A stretch of DNA of 64,000 nucleotides from Owenweeksia sp. (GCA_002695025.1 NZNV01000010.1:372001-436000); one strand, 5' to 3'; positions 43,867 to 53,864 are shown, numbered from the stretch's first letter. A program made the numbers and translations. Notes: a model not told the origin generated them from the sequence alone.

Positions 43867-45020
43867 TTTTGGGGCGCGTTGCCGGGCTTTCGCCCTTTAC
43901 GGTTTTTCGTATTTCGCTTTTTCCTGCGCTTTTTGTTCTTGTGGTCAAAGCGCGAGAGGCTGTCCTGTCCAACCACATTGTCGTACTTGGGAACATCACT
44001 CACTACCAATTCCACCATTTCCTCCAGTGAATCCGGTTTTTGTCCCTGCTTGTTCTTTTGGATGATCTCCCGCACCTTATCCAGGTCAAGAGCTACCCAG
44101 TCCACACCGTTCTCAATGTAAGCATACCAAAGCTTGCGCTTGAAAATATCCATCTTCTGGAACGAGGCTTCACCCTTTTTGGTTTGCAGGTTAATGCCGG
44201 TATCGGGAAAATCCTTGAGGGCTTCCAGGTAAGAGTCCAACTCATAATTCAGGCAGCATTTGAGCTTACCGCATTGTCCGGCCAGTTTCTGCGGATTCAG
44301 GGAAAGTTGCTGATAGCGTGCGGCAGCCGTATTTACCGACCGGAAGTCCGTAAGCCAGGTGGTACAACATAACTCTCTTCCACAGGAGCCGATACCTCCC
44401 ACGCGTCCCGCTTCCTGGCGGGTCCCGATCTGCCGCATTTCAATCCGTATCCGGAATTCTGAAGCCAGGATCTTGATGAGTTCCCGGAAATCCACCCGGT
44501 CATCAGCAGTATAAAAAAAGGTGGCTTTGGAATTGTCACCCTGGTATTCCACGTCACTCACCTTCATAACCAGATTCAGATTCTGGGCTATCTCGCGGGT
44601 TCGTAACATGGTTTCATGTTCTCTTTCACGGGCCTGTTGCCAGGTGTCAATATCTTTCTGATTGGCTTTTCGGTATAGTTTCCGGATGTCTTCACCATTG
44701 GGCTTAACACCTTTCTTTTTCATCTGAAACCGTACCAGCTCTCCAGTTAACGATACACTTCCAATATCATGACCGGGGCTACCCTCTACGGCCACACTAT
44801 CCCCCATTTGCAGGGGTATGTTGTTCACGTTCCTATAAAATTCCTTACGGCCGTTCTTAAAACGCACCTCTACGCATTCAAAAGGTGCATGCCCGGCCGG
44901 GAGTTCCATGTCTGATAACCAATCAAAAACAGTTAGCTTATCGCAACCGTTCACACCACAGGAACCATTGTTCCTGCAACCTTTTGGGAGCCCGTTACTA
45001 CTACAACTATTGCATCCCAT
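43863..45020 (-). CDS. ricT: PSP1-domain protein RicT (YaaT-like)
   Basis: 385 aa from the ATG at 45020; an open frame to 45077 is unlikely since a -7 box lies at 45075-45082. The N-terminus is cysteine-rich (MGCNSCSSNGLPKGCRNN). The PSP1 core includes 'GSCGRELCCTTWL' and 'QCGKLKCCLNYELD', cysteines that bind Fe-S clusters in B. subtilis RicT. The C-terminal 30 residues are very basic (KKRRKKRNTKNRKGRKPG). In Bacillus, RicT acts in RNA maturation with RicA and RicF; the role in Bacteroidota is unclear. First gene of the gldH-pbp1A-sco operon. Confidence 0.88.
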   Translation of the reverse strand: MGCNSCSSNGLPKGCRNNGSCGVNGCDKLTVFDWLSDMELPAGHAPFECVEVRFKNGRKEFYRNVNNIPLQMGDSVAVEGSPGHDIGSVSLTGELVRFQMKKKGVKPNGEDIRKLYRKANQKDIDTWQQAREREHETMLRTREIAQNLNLVMKVSDVEYQGDNSKATFFYTADDRVDFRELIKILASEFRIRIEMRQIGTRQEAGRVGGIGSCGRELCCTTWLTDFRSVNTAAARYQQLSLNPQKLAGQCGKLKCCLNYELDSYLEALKDFPDTGINLQTKKGEASFQKMDIFKRKLWYAYIENGVDWVALDLDKVREIIQKNKQGQKPDSLEEMVELVVSDVPKYDNVVGQDSLSRFDHKNKKRRKKRNTKNRKGRKPGNAPQK

Positions 45021-45074
45021 TATTTTGGTTTTATCTAAAAACTCGTATCCATGCCACAAATTGCATGGTTTCCG

Positions 45075-45082
45075 CAAAGATA
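45075..45082 (-). promoter_or_regulatory. -7 element of the ricT-gldH operon
   Basis: Minus strand TATCTTTG, exact TAnnTTTG; a TTTC stands about 16 bases away in the -33 place. It gives a leader of about 50 bases to the ATG at 45020 and argues against the longer upstream frame. Confidence 0.5.
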
Positions 45083-45163
45083 TTAATTCGATTGACGAGA
45101 AAGTTGTACTGCAAAATCATTTTTGGATAGCTTTAGCGTTTCTTAAACCACTAAGAGGTTTTT

Positions 45164-47494
45164 ATGAAGAGAATTATCAGTGCCGCTGTGGCACTTACGC
45201 TGACTTTTACCATCTCCAAAGGACAAACGGCCGACCGGATCGGGGTTTGGGTAGACCACCTTCCCTATGGTGCTGGGGTAGATATGGTCCTTAAGGGTGA
45301 TGAGGTGTACTGTGCTGTAAAACAGGGCCTTTTTATCATGAACACCAAGGATCGTGACATTCAAAGACTATCCAAACTCAATGGCCTCAGCGATGTTAAT
45401 GTCACGGCCCTTGCCCTGTCTGGAAACACTGGAGAAGTCATTATTGGGTATGAAAGCGCCAATATTGATCTTCTTCTGGGGGGTGAGGTGATCAATATAC
45501 CAGACATATCCCTTTCCGCAAATTATCCCGGACTTAAAACCATCAATCATTTATTTCCTTATCAAAATCTGGTGTACATATCCACAGACTTCGGAATTGT
45601 GGTTTTAGACCTGGAGCGTAGGATCATCAAGGAAACGTACATCATCGGTGAAAACGGGAGCACCCTTAAGATCAACCAGGTGGTGGTAAACCCCAATAAT
45701 GATAGCATTTATGCCGCTACGGAGCAAGGTGTGTTCAAGGCTTCACGGAATAGCGCCCTGCAGTTTTTTGCCAATTGGGAACGGGATAGCTATATCCGCA
45801 CCCCAGCCAGACACATCACATTTTTTGATAATACCGTTTACGTGAATAAGGCGGTACCTCCGGCTTCAGATTCCATCCTTTTCCTGCAAAATGGTAGTTG
45901 GGAGTATTCCGGAATTACCCCGGGAGCCTTTGATTTTATGAAGGCCACCAATGGTATATTGGGCCTTTGTAACAATTTCAGTGGCCTGGGTTTCAGCAAG
46001 CAAACCTCGGGGTATAAACTGGATTTCAATATCAACTCGGTATTTGTGGATGATAGCCTGTACAACCCGGTGGCCTGCGTGGCAGGTGAACCTGGGTCTA
46101 ATATTTTCTGGTCGCTGGATAATGAAAAAGGCTTGTACCTCACCTTCGGATCGTCTTATCATGAGAATATCTTTCCCAACTCACCAGCATCCGAAAAGGT
46201 ATACCAAATGCATAATAATGGCAACCGGGTGTTTGTTGCTCCGGGAGAGATCGATAATACCTGGGTGCGTCAATTCAACCGCTCCGGCTTTTACAGACTG
46301 AACTCCGAGGATTTCACCTGGAACAACTATTCCCTTGGAGATGTAGGAGGTCTTTTGGACATACTGGCCATTATCAGCGACCCTGAAGATAATACCCACT
46401 TTTTTGTGAGTGCTTACGATAGCTGTATTGCAGAATTTCGGAATGACCAATTAGTACGCACAATAACCGAAAAGAGCGAAGGCAGGGAGGTTTTCCCAGG
46501 CATTGGCGGGTCCGGCCATCATCGCGTAGGCGATTTTGCTTATGGGGTGGACGGGGATATATGGTTTACCAACTCTTTGACCGATAAGCCCTTGGGTGTT
46601 ATCCATGAAGATGGCAGTGTAGAAACTTTTGGAATGGGCTCTGCAGTAAGCAGTGCTACAGCCGTAAAAAATATCATGTATACCTCCGAAGATCAGATAT
46701 GGGTGCAAACCCGTAATTCCGGTATTGTGATCGGAAAGTTTATTAACGATTCGCTACGCACCCAAAGGATGCAGGCCAGTGAAAACCTGGGCAACCTGCC
46801 TACCGAAACGGTACTTTGCTTTGCCGAGGATAAGGATGGAGAGGTTTGGATCGGCACCAATGAGGGCGTGGCCGTACTCTACAGCCCGCGTAACCTTTTT
46901 GAACCCAACCGTAATTACGATGCCCAGCGAATTATTATTGATGATGACGGGGATGGCCTTGGTGATCCCTTCCTGGGCGGGGAAGCTGTTAATGATATTG
47001 AGGTGGACGGAGCCAATAAAAAGTGGTTTGCCACGGCTAATAGCGGGGTGTTCTATACTTCAGACGATGGACGGGAGGAAATCTATCACTTTACCAGCGA
47101 GAACAGCCCTTTGATCAGCAATAATGTGATCGATATTGAGATAGACGATGAATCCGGTATGGTGTATTTTGGAACGGACCAGGGAATTGTTTCCTTTCAG
47201 GGAGTGGCTACCGAAGGTTCGGATTTCAACGATGATGTTTTTGCCTATCCCAACCCGGTGGAACCGGGTTATACCGGGCCGATCCTTATCCGCGGACTGG
47301 TAACCAACGCGCAGGTAAAGATTACGGATGTAGAAGGCAATATAGTGTATGAAACCGTGGCGGAGGGTGGCCAGGCTATCTGGAGTGGCCGCAACTTTGA
47401 TGGTCAACGTGTAAAAACCGGGGTATACCTGGCCTACATTACCGATGAACTGGGCACATCTACCGCCATCACCAAGATCCTTGTTGTAAATTAG
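45164..47494 (+). CDS. porZ: T9SS-associated propeller protein PorZ
   Basis: 776 aa. Signal peptide MKRIISAAVALTLTFTISKG. Residues about 25-680 form two beta propellers of the two-component-regulator type ('GLSDVNVTALALSGNTGEVI', 'DKDGEVWIGTNEGVAVLYSP', 'GMVYFGTDQGIVSF'). The last 90 residues ('VFAYPNPVEPGYTGPILIRG' to 'TAITKILVV') are a T9SS C-terminal domain. PorZ works with the PorU sortase complex at the cell surface. A recO gene follows by 4 bases. Confidence 0.85.
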   Translation: MKRIISAAVALTLTFTISKGQTADRIGVWVDHLPYGAGVDMVLKGDEVYCAVKQGLFIMNTKDRDIQRLSKLNGLSDVNVTALALSGNTGEVIIGYESANIDLLLGGEVINIPDISLSANYPGLKTINHLFPYQNLVYISTDFGIVVLDLERRIIKETYIIGENGSTLKINQVVVNPNNDSIYAATEQGVFKASRNSALQFFANWERDSYIRTPARHITFFDNTVYVNKAVPPASDSILFLQNGSWEYSGITPGAFDFMKATNGILGLCNNFSGLGFSKQTSGYKLDFNINSVFVDDSLYNPVACVAGEPGSNIFWSLDNEKGLYLTFGSSYHENIFPNSPASEKVYQMHNNGNRVFVAPGEIDNTWVRQFNRSGFYRLNSEDFTWNNYSLGDVGGLLDILAIISDPEDNTHFFVSAYDSCIAEFRNDQLVRTITEKSEGREVFPGIGGSGHHRVGDFAYGVDGDIWFTNSLTDKPLGVIHEDGSVETFGMGSAVSSATAVKNIMYTSEDQIWVQTRNSGIVIGKFINDSLRTQRMQASENLGNLPTETVLCFAEDKDGEVWIGTNEGVAVLYSPRNLFEPNRNYDAQRIIIDDDGDGLGDPFLGGEAVNDIEVDGANKKWFATANSGVFYTSDDGREEIYHFTSENSPLISNNVIDIEIDDESGMVYFGTDQGIVSFQGVATEGSDFNDDVFAYPNPVEPGYTGPILIRGLVTNAQVKITDVEGNIVYETVAEGGQAIWSGRNFDGQRVKTGVYLAYITDELGTSTAITKILVVN

Positions 47495-47498
47495 GTGA

Positions 47499-48218
47499 AT
47501 GTTAGCCAAGTCGCCTGTTATTGTGCTGGGTTCCGTTAAATACGGAGACAGTAGTATTATCCTGAAAACCTATTCCGAAGAGTTTGGCTTGCTCAGTTTC
47601 ATTGCAGGTGGGGTGCGCGGTAAAAAAGGACCTTTGCGCACGGCCATGGTGCAGGTGCTTAACCAACTGGACGTGGTTTTTTACCAAAACCCCAGGAGTG
47701 AATTAAGGCGTATCAAGGAGGTGAGTATTTCCCGGACCTATCAGGCCCTCCCTTTTGACCCGTACAAGAACTGCATCAGCTTGTTCCTGGCAGAGGTAAT
47801 TTCCCATTTTATTCGCGAGGAAGAAGTCAATAAACCGCTATATCATTATATTTCCAGCTCCCTTTACCGCTTGGATGAAGTGGAAGAGGGCACCGCCAAT
47901 TTTCACCTTGTTTTCCTGTATGAACTAAGTGCCTTCCTGGGCTTTGCCATTCAGCCGCCATTGGATAAACCTTATTTTGATCTCATGGAAGGTGAATACA
48001 CCTCTGTGGAGCCTCCTCATGGTCACGTACTGGAGGGCGAGTTGTTAAAACGTTGGAAGGAGTTGGGCGTAACTTCTATGGAGAGGTTATCCGCTCTAAA
48101 ACTGAATGGTCATAACCGCCTCAAATTGCTGGATACGCTTTTAACCTATTATCGCTTACATTTAAAAGATTTCGGTGAGCTCAAATCACTGGACGTTTTG
48201 CATACGGTGCTGCACTAG
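47499..48218 (+). CDS. recO: DNA repair protein RecO
   Basis: 239 aa. The N-terminal OB fold is clear: 'VIVLGSVKYGDSSIILKTYS' then 'GLLSFIAGGVRGKKG'. The helical C-terminal part contains 'FHLVFLYELSAFLGFAIQPP'. No zinc-finger cysteines are seen, as in some RecO proteins. It helps load RecA on single-stranded DNA. Its end overlaps the convergent DUF4837 gene by 4 bases. Confidence 0.9.
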   Translation: MLAKSPVIVLGSVKYGDSSIILKTYSEEFGLLSFIAGGVRGKKGPLRTAMVQVLNQLDVVFYQNPRSELRRIKEVSISRTYQALPFDPYKNCISLFLAEVISHFIREEEVNKPLYHYISSSLYRLDEVEEGTANFHLVFLYELSAFLGFAIQPPLDKPYFDLMEGEYTSVEPPHGHVLEGELLKRWKELGVTSMERLSALKLNGHNRLKLLDTLLTYYRLHLKDFGELKSLDVLHTVLH

Positions 48219-49204
48219 TCCAGTATTTCAAGGGTTTTGAGAATGGATTCCATTTCCAGCACAAAATTGCGCTTTTTGGTTTCGGGGGAGAAGACAAAAC
48301 CGTCCAGGAAGATCACCTGGTTATGCTTTTCATCGTAAACGGTATAGTTGATAAAAGGACCTCCTTTAAAATCGTTCTTGGTGCGCCATAATCCCCTTGT
48401 CTCAATAGCAAAGCTACCGTCAATTTCCGTATTCTCAATGGTGGGCGTAACAAGATCTTCGGTAACCATATAGGCACCTTCACGCTCGCTTTGCACATAC
48501 AGTTGCGTAAGGCTGTCACGCATTGGAATGATATCCATGCCCAAAGCTCCCATTTCGGGGTCCATAGGCTTAAAGTAGACGATAATGCCCTGGTCTGTTT
48601 TGATGGTTTTATTCCAGAGTACCATCAGGTTATCCTGTTTTATTTCTACCTCAAAAGAGGTGGGAATAGCCATCGAAACATGGTGAGTTTCCAGAATGGG
48701 TAGATTTTTATGCACCGCTTTACCCAATCGCTCTTGCAGAGCGTTTATTTCCTGGTCTTTTAGTTTTTTAAAGACCTCAGGGCCTTTGCTTTGGATGAGC
48801 TTGGCCAGCTCATTTTCATCTTCAGCCGCCAGGGTGACCACCAGTTGAGGCCGCGCCCAGAAATTTTCCTGGATGGTGTAAGTAAAATCCCCCTTCTCCA
48901 ATATCACGATGTTCCGGGACCGTTGCAACAGGCTGTTGAACTGATCCGGTTCAATTTGCCTTACGGTAAACTCCGGTTCAGGCTGTGGAAGGGCAGGCTG
49001 TGGAGAACTAAAATCCTTGCGGAACATATCGCCCGCCACACTTTGCCAAAGGGACTCCTTAGCCACTACAATGAGATCCATACGGCCACCATTACTCTCC
49101 GGAAGCACATCCTTGAATATAGACCCGCCTTCAGCCGGGTTATCCGTATTACAAGCTACCAGCCAAAGGCTGCAGAATAGAAGAGTAAGGCGTTGGATTA
49201 TCAA
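48215..49204 (-). CDS. DUF4837 lipoprotein
   Basis: 329 aa, lipobox 'WLVAC' (C18). The body has the family's features: 'GRMDLIVVAKESLWQS', 'ENFWARPQLVVTLAAEDE' and 'DFKGGPFINYTVYDEKHNQVIFLDGFVFSP' split across its last third. The start is a TTG that overlaps the upstream stop (TTGA); no ATG lies before the signal peptide. A conserved Bacteroidota envelope lipoprotein of unknown role; last gene of the long minus-strand cluster. Confidence 0.82.
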   Translation of the reverse strand: MIIQRLTLLFCSLWLVACNTDNPAEGGSIFKDVLPESNGGRMDLIVVAKESLWQSVAGDMFRKDFSSPQPALPQPEPEFTVRQIEPDQFNSLLQRSRNIVILEKGDFTYTIQENFWARPQLVVTLAAEDENELAKLIQSKGPEVFKKLKDQEINALQERLGKAVHKNLPILETHHVSMAIPTSFEVEIKQDNLMVLWNKTIKTDQGIIVYFKPMDPEMGALGMDIIPMRDSLTQLYVQSEREGAYMVTEDLVTPTIENTEIDGSFAIETRGLWRTKNDFKGGPFINYTVYDEKHNQVIFLDGFVFSPETKKRNFVLEMESILKTLEILD

Positions 49205-50730
49205 ATCTTAGAGAAAATTTTAAGGTTCATACCGGGCTTCAGGTGACGTGCATTGTTAATGCTGTTCCATTCCATGATGTTTTCCGCGCTGATGCCGGGA
49301 TAGTGTTTGGCAATACTGTAAAAGGAATCCCCGTTACGCACTTTGTAGGTAACGTATTCGCGGCCGTCATCTGCTTTTTTAGGGTCCGAAACTTTTGGGG
49401 CAGCTGAAGCGGAAGAAGGCATTTTCCTGGGGTGAATGGTCAGGCGTTGACCAACACGGATGGTGTTGCTGCGCAGCCCGTTCCAACGTTTAATACTGGA
49501 GACGGAAACACCATATTTTTCGGCAATAAGGCCTAGTGCTTCACCTCTGCGAACACGGTGCGTAATACGGTCACTTACTTCCACATAGGTTGGGGCTTCC
49601 GTTTGATGTTGTTCAAAATCGCGGGAAGCCAGGCGGTAAATGGAATCTTCATTGGCAATGAACAAGCCAATCTTGGAAGCCGGTAATACCAGGGTGCAAT
49701 AGTTATTTTCCACCTTGGGTATGATCTTGTAACGATAGGCCGGGTTCAGGAATTCCAGTTCTTCCTCGGAAATACCTACCAGGTCCTGTATCTGACGAAA
49801 GCTAAGCTGTTCCCGCACGGTAATCGTGTCGGTCTGGTAGTAAGAGGTCTTAACCTCGCTGGGGAAGATCAGGTGGTCTTCAGCGTGATGCATAATGTAG
49901 TTTACGGCAATAAAGGCCGGTACATAGCCTTGTGTTTCCCGGGGTAGGTAAGGCCGGATCTCCCAATAGGTCTGTTTGCCTCCTGAACGCCTGATAGCGC
50001 GGCTTACGTTACCGGGGCCAGAGTTATAGGCAGCAAGCGCCAGGTTCCAGTCGCCAAAAATGCCGTAGAGCTGGGAAAGGTACTTGCAAGCCGCTTCCGT
50101 GGATTTGATGGGATCGCAACGCTCATCAATATAGCTGGATACTTTAAGTCCGTTGAGCTTACCGGTGCTGAACATGAACTGCCACAAGCCGGTGGCACCC
50201 ACGCGGGATCGCGCCATGGGGTTAAGGGCTGACTCCACTATAGCCAGATACTTTAGTTCCAGGGGAAGATTATAGCGATCCAGGGTTTCTTCAAAAAGAG
50301 GAAAGTAATATTCCGCCAGCCCCAGCATACGACTAACCTGTTCCCTGCGGTGCTTGCTGTACACATCAATGTAACGTCTTACGGAAGGGTTGTAATCCAG
50401 CTTAAAGGGAGTCATGGCATTAAGCTTGGCCAAACGTTGCTGGTATATGGTATCGTGAAAATCCGGGAGGGAGTATTCCACCTCGGTATCTTCGGTTTCA
50501 ATAAATTCTTCGGTGGCCTGTATCTTTTCTTCTTCACCAAAAAAGCTGAAGTTCATCAGGCTGTCCAGCCGCGCCACAAAGGGATCATCGGAGAGGGAAA
50601 TAGCGCCCAGGTCAACCGTCTGTACCTTCTTAACGGTATCATTGTCCGGCCCTCCGGGTGGTACATAGGCACTGGCTGAAAGGTGAAACAATCCTAAAAC
50701 ACATCCCAACCCTAAATAAGTTTTCTTCAT
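49201..50730 (-). CDS. lytic transglycosylase with two LysM domains (MltD-like)
   Basis: 509 aa from the third of three consecutive ATGs (50736, 50733, 50730), which has AGGA at the best distance. Signal peptide MKKTYLGLGCVLGLFHLSASA. The SLT domain has the catalytic glutamate in 'LAIVESALNPMARSRVGATG' (about 155-174). Two LysM domains follow: 'HRVRRGEALGLIAEKYGVS' (about 390) and 'YKVRNGDSFYSIAKHYPGIS' (about 460). It cleaves peptidoglycan in the periplasm. Confidence 0.92.
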   Translation of the reverse strand: MKKTYLGLGCVLGLFHLSASAYVPPGGPDNDTVKKVQTVDLGAISLSDDPFVARLDSLMNFSFFGEEEKIQATEEFIETEDTEVEYSLPDFHDTIYQQRLAKLNAMTPFKLDYNPSVRRYIDVYSKHRREQVSRMLGLAEYYFPLFEETLDRYNLPLELKYLAIVESALNPMARSRVGATGLWQFMFSTGKLNGLKVSSYIDERCDPIKSTEAACKYLSQLYGIFGDWNLALAAYNSGPGNVSRAIRRSGGKQTYWEIRPYLPRETQGYVPAFIAVNYIMHHAEDHLIFPSEVKTSYYQTDTITVREQLSFRQIQDLVGISEEELEFLNPAYRYKIIPKVENNYCTLVLPASKIGLFIANEDSIYRLASRDFEQHQTEAPTYVEVSDRITHRVRRGEALGLIAEKYGVSVSSIKRWNGLRSNTIRVGQRLTIHPRKMPSSASAAPKVSDPKKADDGREYVTYKVRNGDSFYSIAKHYPGISAENIMEWNSINNARHLKPGMNLKIFSKI

Positions 50731-50813
50731 CATCATTCCTAAAGAGGTTTTGGTATTCCACAAATTGAAAAATATAAGCCCGCTTTTCAGGAGTACAAGC
50801 TTCTATTTTTCAA

Positions 50814-52235
50814 CTAATTATTGTTCATTAACTGTGCCGAAAATTCCAGCAAGGTCTTTTCGTCCCAGGCGCGTCCCATCAGATGGATGCCGAAAGGCAT
50901 CCCGTTACTGTGTTTGCCTAAAGGCAATGAAACGGCTGGGTTACCACAAATATTGGCCTGTACGGTAAAAATATCTTCCAGGTACATGACCGTGGGGTCC
51001 AGTTGTTTTTTACCGAGTTCAAAGGCGGTGTGCGGTGAAGTAGGAGAAAGAATAAGGTCGTAGTCGGCCAGTATTTTTTCAGTTTCCTCCTTTACTACTC
51101 TCCGTGCCTTCTGGGCCTTGCCGTAATAAGCATCATAATACCCGCTGCTCAAAACAAAAGTCCCCAGCAGTATCCTTCGCTTAACCTCGTCACCGAAGCC
51201 TTCGGTGCGGGATAGTTTATACGTTGATTCGAGGTCAGTTGCTTTTTCGCTCCGTTGTCCGTAATGGATACCGTCATAGCGCGCCAGGTTTGATGATGCC
51301 TCGGCAGTGGTTAAAATATAATAAACAGGCACCATATAGTCCATCCAGGGGAAGCTTACGCCTTCCACGGTATGTCCTTTTTCCTGTAGTTGTGAGATGA
51401 GTTCTTGAGTACGTTCGCGTATTTCAGCATCCAGACTTGGGTCTGTGAGGGCATCCTTTAAAAAGGCAATACGCATGGGCTTATCCGAAGTGGCGGAAAA
51501 ATCTGTTTTTTCAACTTCCCGTTGAGAGGCTGTGCTATCGTATTCATCAGCTCCGGCCATTACTTCATAGATAAGGGCCGCATCTTCTACCGAAGTGGCA
51601 AAAGGGCCTATCTGATCAAAGGAGGAGGCAAAGGCAATAAGTCCGTGCCGTGAAACACGTCCGTAGGTAGGTTTAAGACCAACCACTCCGCAAAAGCTGG
51701 CGGGCTGACGGATGGAACCTCCAGTATCACTACCCAGGGCCACATGGCAAAGGCCTGCGGCAACGGCAGCAGCACTGCCTCCTGATGAACCTCCGGTAAC
51801 CTTGGTATTGTCCAATGGGTTTTTTACCGGTCCGAAAGCTGAGAATTCATTGGCAGACCCCATGGCAAACTCATCACAGTTCAGGCGACCAATAATGATG
51901 GCATCTTCGTTGAGCAAACGGTCTACAACGGTGGATGAGTATAGGGAGGTAAAATCTTCCAGTATACGCGAGGAGGCGGATACCTTGTGGCCTTTAAAAC
52001 AGATATTGTCTTTAATGCCGATGATCATTCCGGCCAGTTTGCCGGAAGATCCTCTTTTTATCTTTTGATCAATCACCGTAGCACGGCTTCGGGCGTCATG
52101 CGCAAACACCTCCAGGAAAGCATTAAGGTGCTGATTCTCCTCTATACGCTTGAGGTGTTCTTCCACCAGGGCCGAGCATGTAAGCTTGCCTTCCCTTAGT
52201 TGTTCCTGAACTTCGGTAAGTGTGTTAAAAGCCAT
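50814..52235 (-). CDS. gatA: Asp/Glu-tRNA amidotransferase subunit A
   Basis: 473 aa amidase. The Ser-cisSer-Lys triad is in place: K75 ('GIKDNICFKG'), S150 ('TGGSSGGSAAAVAAG') and S174 ('GSDTGGSIRQPA'). Full GatA length and the 'FGDEVKRRILLGTFVLSSGY' block support GatA over a generic amidase. It releases ammonia from glutamine to amidate mischarged Glu-tRNA(Gln) or Asp-tRNA(Asn). GatB and GatC are not in the window. Confidence 0.95.
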   Translation of the reverse strand: MAFNTLTEVQEQLREGKLTCSALVEEHLKRIEENQHLNAFLEVFAHDARSRATVIDQKIKRGSSGKLAGMIIGIKDNICFKGHKVSASSRILEDFTSLYSSTVVDRLLNEDAIIIGRLNCDEFAMGSANEFSAFGPVKNPLDNTKVTGGSSGGSAAAVAAGLCHVALGSDTGGSIRQPASFCGVVGLKPTYGRVSRHGLIAFASSFDQIGPFATSVEDAALIYEVMAGADEYDSTASQREVEKTDFSATSDKPMRIAFLKDALTDPSLDAEIRERTQELISQLQEKGHTVEGVSFPWMDYMVPVYYILTTAEASSNLARYDGIHYGQRSEKATDLESTYKLSRTEGFGDEVKRRILLGTFVLSSGYYDAYYGKAQKARRVVKEETEKILADYDLILSPTSPHTAFELGKKQLDPTVMYLEDIFTVQANICGNPAVSLPLGKHSNGMPFGIHLMGRAWDEKTLLEFSAQLMNNN

Positions 52236-52260
52236 TAAGATTAGTGGGGTTTGAGCAGGG

Positions 52261-52452
52261 TTATTTGTTAGTGCTCTCGGACTTTGCTTTTTCCTCCTCT
52301 TTCACGGCATCCTTAAATTCTTTCACACCGCTTCCCAAACCTCGCATTAATTCCGGGATCTTACGGCCTCCAAACAGGAGCAGCAGCGCAACAATGATGA
52401 GCACTATCTGCGGCCATCCGATCATTCCCAGAAAAACCATCGCAAAATTCAT
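52261..52452 (-). CDS. tatA: Sec-independent translocase component TatA/E
   Basis: 63 aa: one membrane helix ('WPQIVLIIVALLLLFGG'), the hinge FGGRKIPEL and an amphipathic helix 'MRGLGSGVKEFKDAVKEEE', which is the whole TatA pattern. It forms the pore of twin-arginine export. TatC is not nearby. Confidence 0.93.
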   Translation of the reverse strand: MNFAMVFLGMIGWPQIVLIIVALLLLFGGRKIPELMRGLGSGVKEFKDAVKEEEKAKSESTNK

Positions 52453-52499
52453 ATCCTTTCATTTTAAAAAGAGCGACAAAGGTACGAATTTAAAGGATA

Positions 52500-53864
52500 T
52501 TACTTGCCAGCAAGCCAGGGTAGAGGGTCAACTACATCCAGCTCTTTCCAGAGCTCAAAGTGGAGTACCGTTTTACCTTCCAGCTCATTGAAAAAAACGG
52601 AGCCGATCTCCTGTTTACTTTTTACCATGTCGCCTTGTTTTACGTAAACCTCTGAAAGGTTGTTATATACGGTAAAGTAATTACCGTGGCGTATGAATAC
52701 GGCCAGGGCAGCACCGGGTGTGCGTATCACGCGGCTTACTTCCCCGTCAAAAGCCGCACGTGCCTTGCTTCCGCGCTCTGTGGCAATGTCAATACCGTTG
52801 TTGTTGATGATCACGCTTTTGGCTACTGGGTGTTGTTGCGGTCCGAATTTGGCTACCACCAGTCCCCGCTCCACGGGCCAGGGCAAACGGCTTTTGTTGG
52901 CCGCAAAATTAGCGGCCAGGCGGGTGGCTTCCGGGGTAAGGTTATAGGCGGGTATATTCGCCTCTTCCACGGGTTTGTTGGCGGCTGAAAGTTCTTTTTT
53001 CTTTTGGTTGATGAGGTCCTTCAGGGCATCATTGGTAGTACGGTTATTGAAGTCCTTACCGCTGATGAGGCCCATCTGTTTGGCTTCATCCTCAATTTGC
53101 CTGCGTATGGCCTGCTCTCGTGCCCTGCGTATTTCAGCGGCAATAATGCGCTGGATCTCGTTTTCCAGTTTTTTGGCTTCTGTCTGTTTTTCCTTCAGCT
53201 CTTTGGTAATCTCTTTTTCGCGGGCCTGCAGTTCAGCAATGGATTTTTCCTGTGATTCCTTTTCGGATACCAGGGTTTGTTTTTCTTTTTCCATCTGTCC
53301 GCGCAAGGCTGCTTTCCGGGTTTTCTGGCGGCCCAGCTCGGCAATCTTCTCGTTGAGTTCGTTCTGTTGCTTTTTCACTTCTTCTACCTGCCTGCGTCTG
53401 AATTCGGAATATTGTTTCAGGTACTCAAGCCTGCGCAGGGCCTGGTTAAAGTCCCTGGAAGAGAGCAGGAACATCAGCCGGCTGTATTTATTCTGGCTTT
53501 TATAGGCCTGTTGGATCATGCGAGCGTACTCTTCCTTTAGTTTTTCCACCCGTTGCTGTAGGGTATCCACTTCGGTTTCCAGCTCTTCAATATCCTTGTC
53601 CAGTATTTCCAATTCCCGGTCAATGGTGCGGATAAGGTCCTGGCGGAGCTTGAGTTTTTGCTCCACGGTTTCGATGGCCCCTAAAGAAGAGTTCTGACTT
53701 TTCCGGGTATCGGAAAGGATCTTATTGGCCAGTTCGATCTCGTCTTGCAGACGGATTTTGAGTTGCTGTAGTTTTTCCTTACGGTTGTTGTTCTGGGCCT
53801 GAGCCCCGAAACCCATAGCGAGACCCAGTAAAAGCACCAAAAAGAACCTAGCGCATTTTGCCAT
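52500..53864 (-). CDS. EnvC-like coiled-coil protein with degenerate LytM domain
   Basis: 454 aa. Signal peptide (MAKCARFFLVLLLGLAMGFGAQAQ), long coiled coil (about 25-270), then a LytM/M23-fold domain (about 330-454). The catalytic zinc ligands are largely missing: 'NNNGIDIAT' replaces the H-x-G-x-D histidine with Asn, 'YNNLS' replaces YxHLS, and 'TVLHFELWKE' keeps only one of the two HxH histidines. As in E. coli EnvC, it is probably an activator of a cell-wall amidase during division rather than a peptidase. It overlaps the DUF4292 gene by 17 bases. Confidence 0.88.
   Translation of the reverse strand: MAKCARFFLVLLLGLAMGFGAQAQNNNRKEKLQQLKIRLQDEIELANKILSDTRKSQNSSLGAIETVEQKLKLRQDLIRTIDRELEILDKDIEELETEVDTLQQRVEKLKEEYARMIQQAYKSQNKYSRLMFLLSSRDFNQALRRLEYLKQYSEFRRRQVEEVKKQQNELNEKIAELGRQKTRKAALRGQMEKEKQTLVSEKESQEKSIAELQAREKEITKELKEKQTEAKKLENEIQRIIAAEIRRAREQAIRRQIEDEAKQMGLISGKDFNNRTTNDALKDLINQKKKELSAANKPVEEANIPAYNLTPEATRLAANFAANKSRLPWPVERGLVVAKFGPQQHPVAKSVIINNNGIDIATERGSKARAAFDGEVSRVIRTPGAALAVFIRHGNYFTVYNNLSEVYVKQGDMVKSKQEIGSVFFNELEGKTVLHFELWKELDVVDPLPWLAGK

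Noticed and set aside
52975-53505. 176-codon plus-strand frame rich in Ser, Phe and Cys
   Set aside because: Antisense of the coiled-coil region of the EnvC-like gene; composition follows from Glu/Lys codons read backwards.
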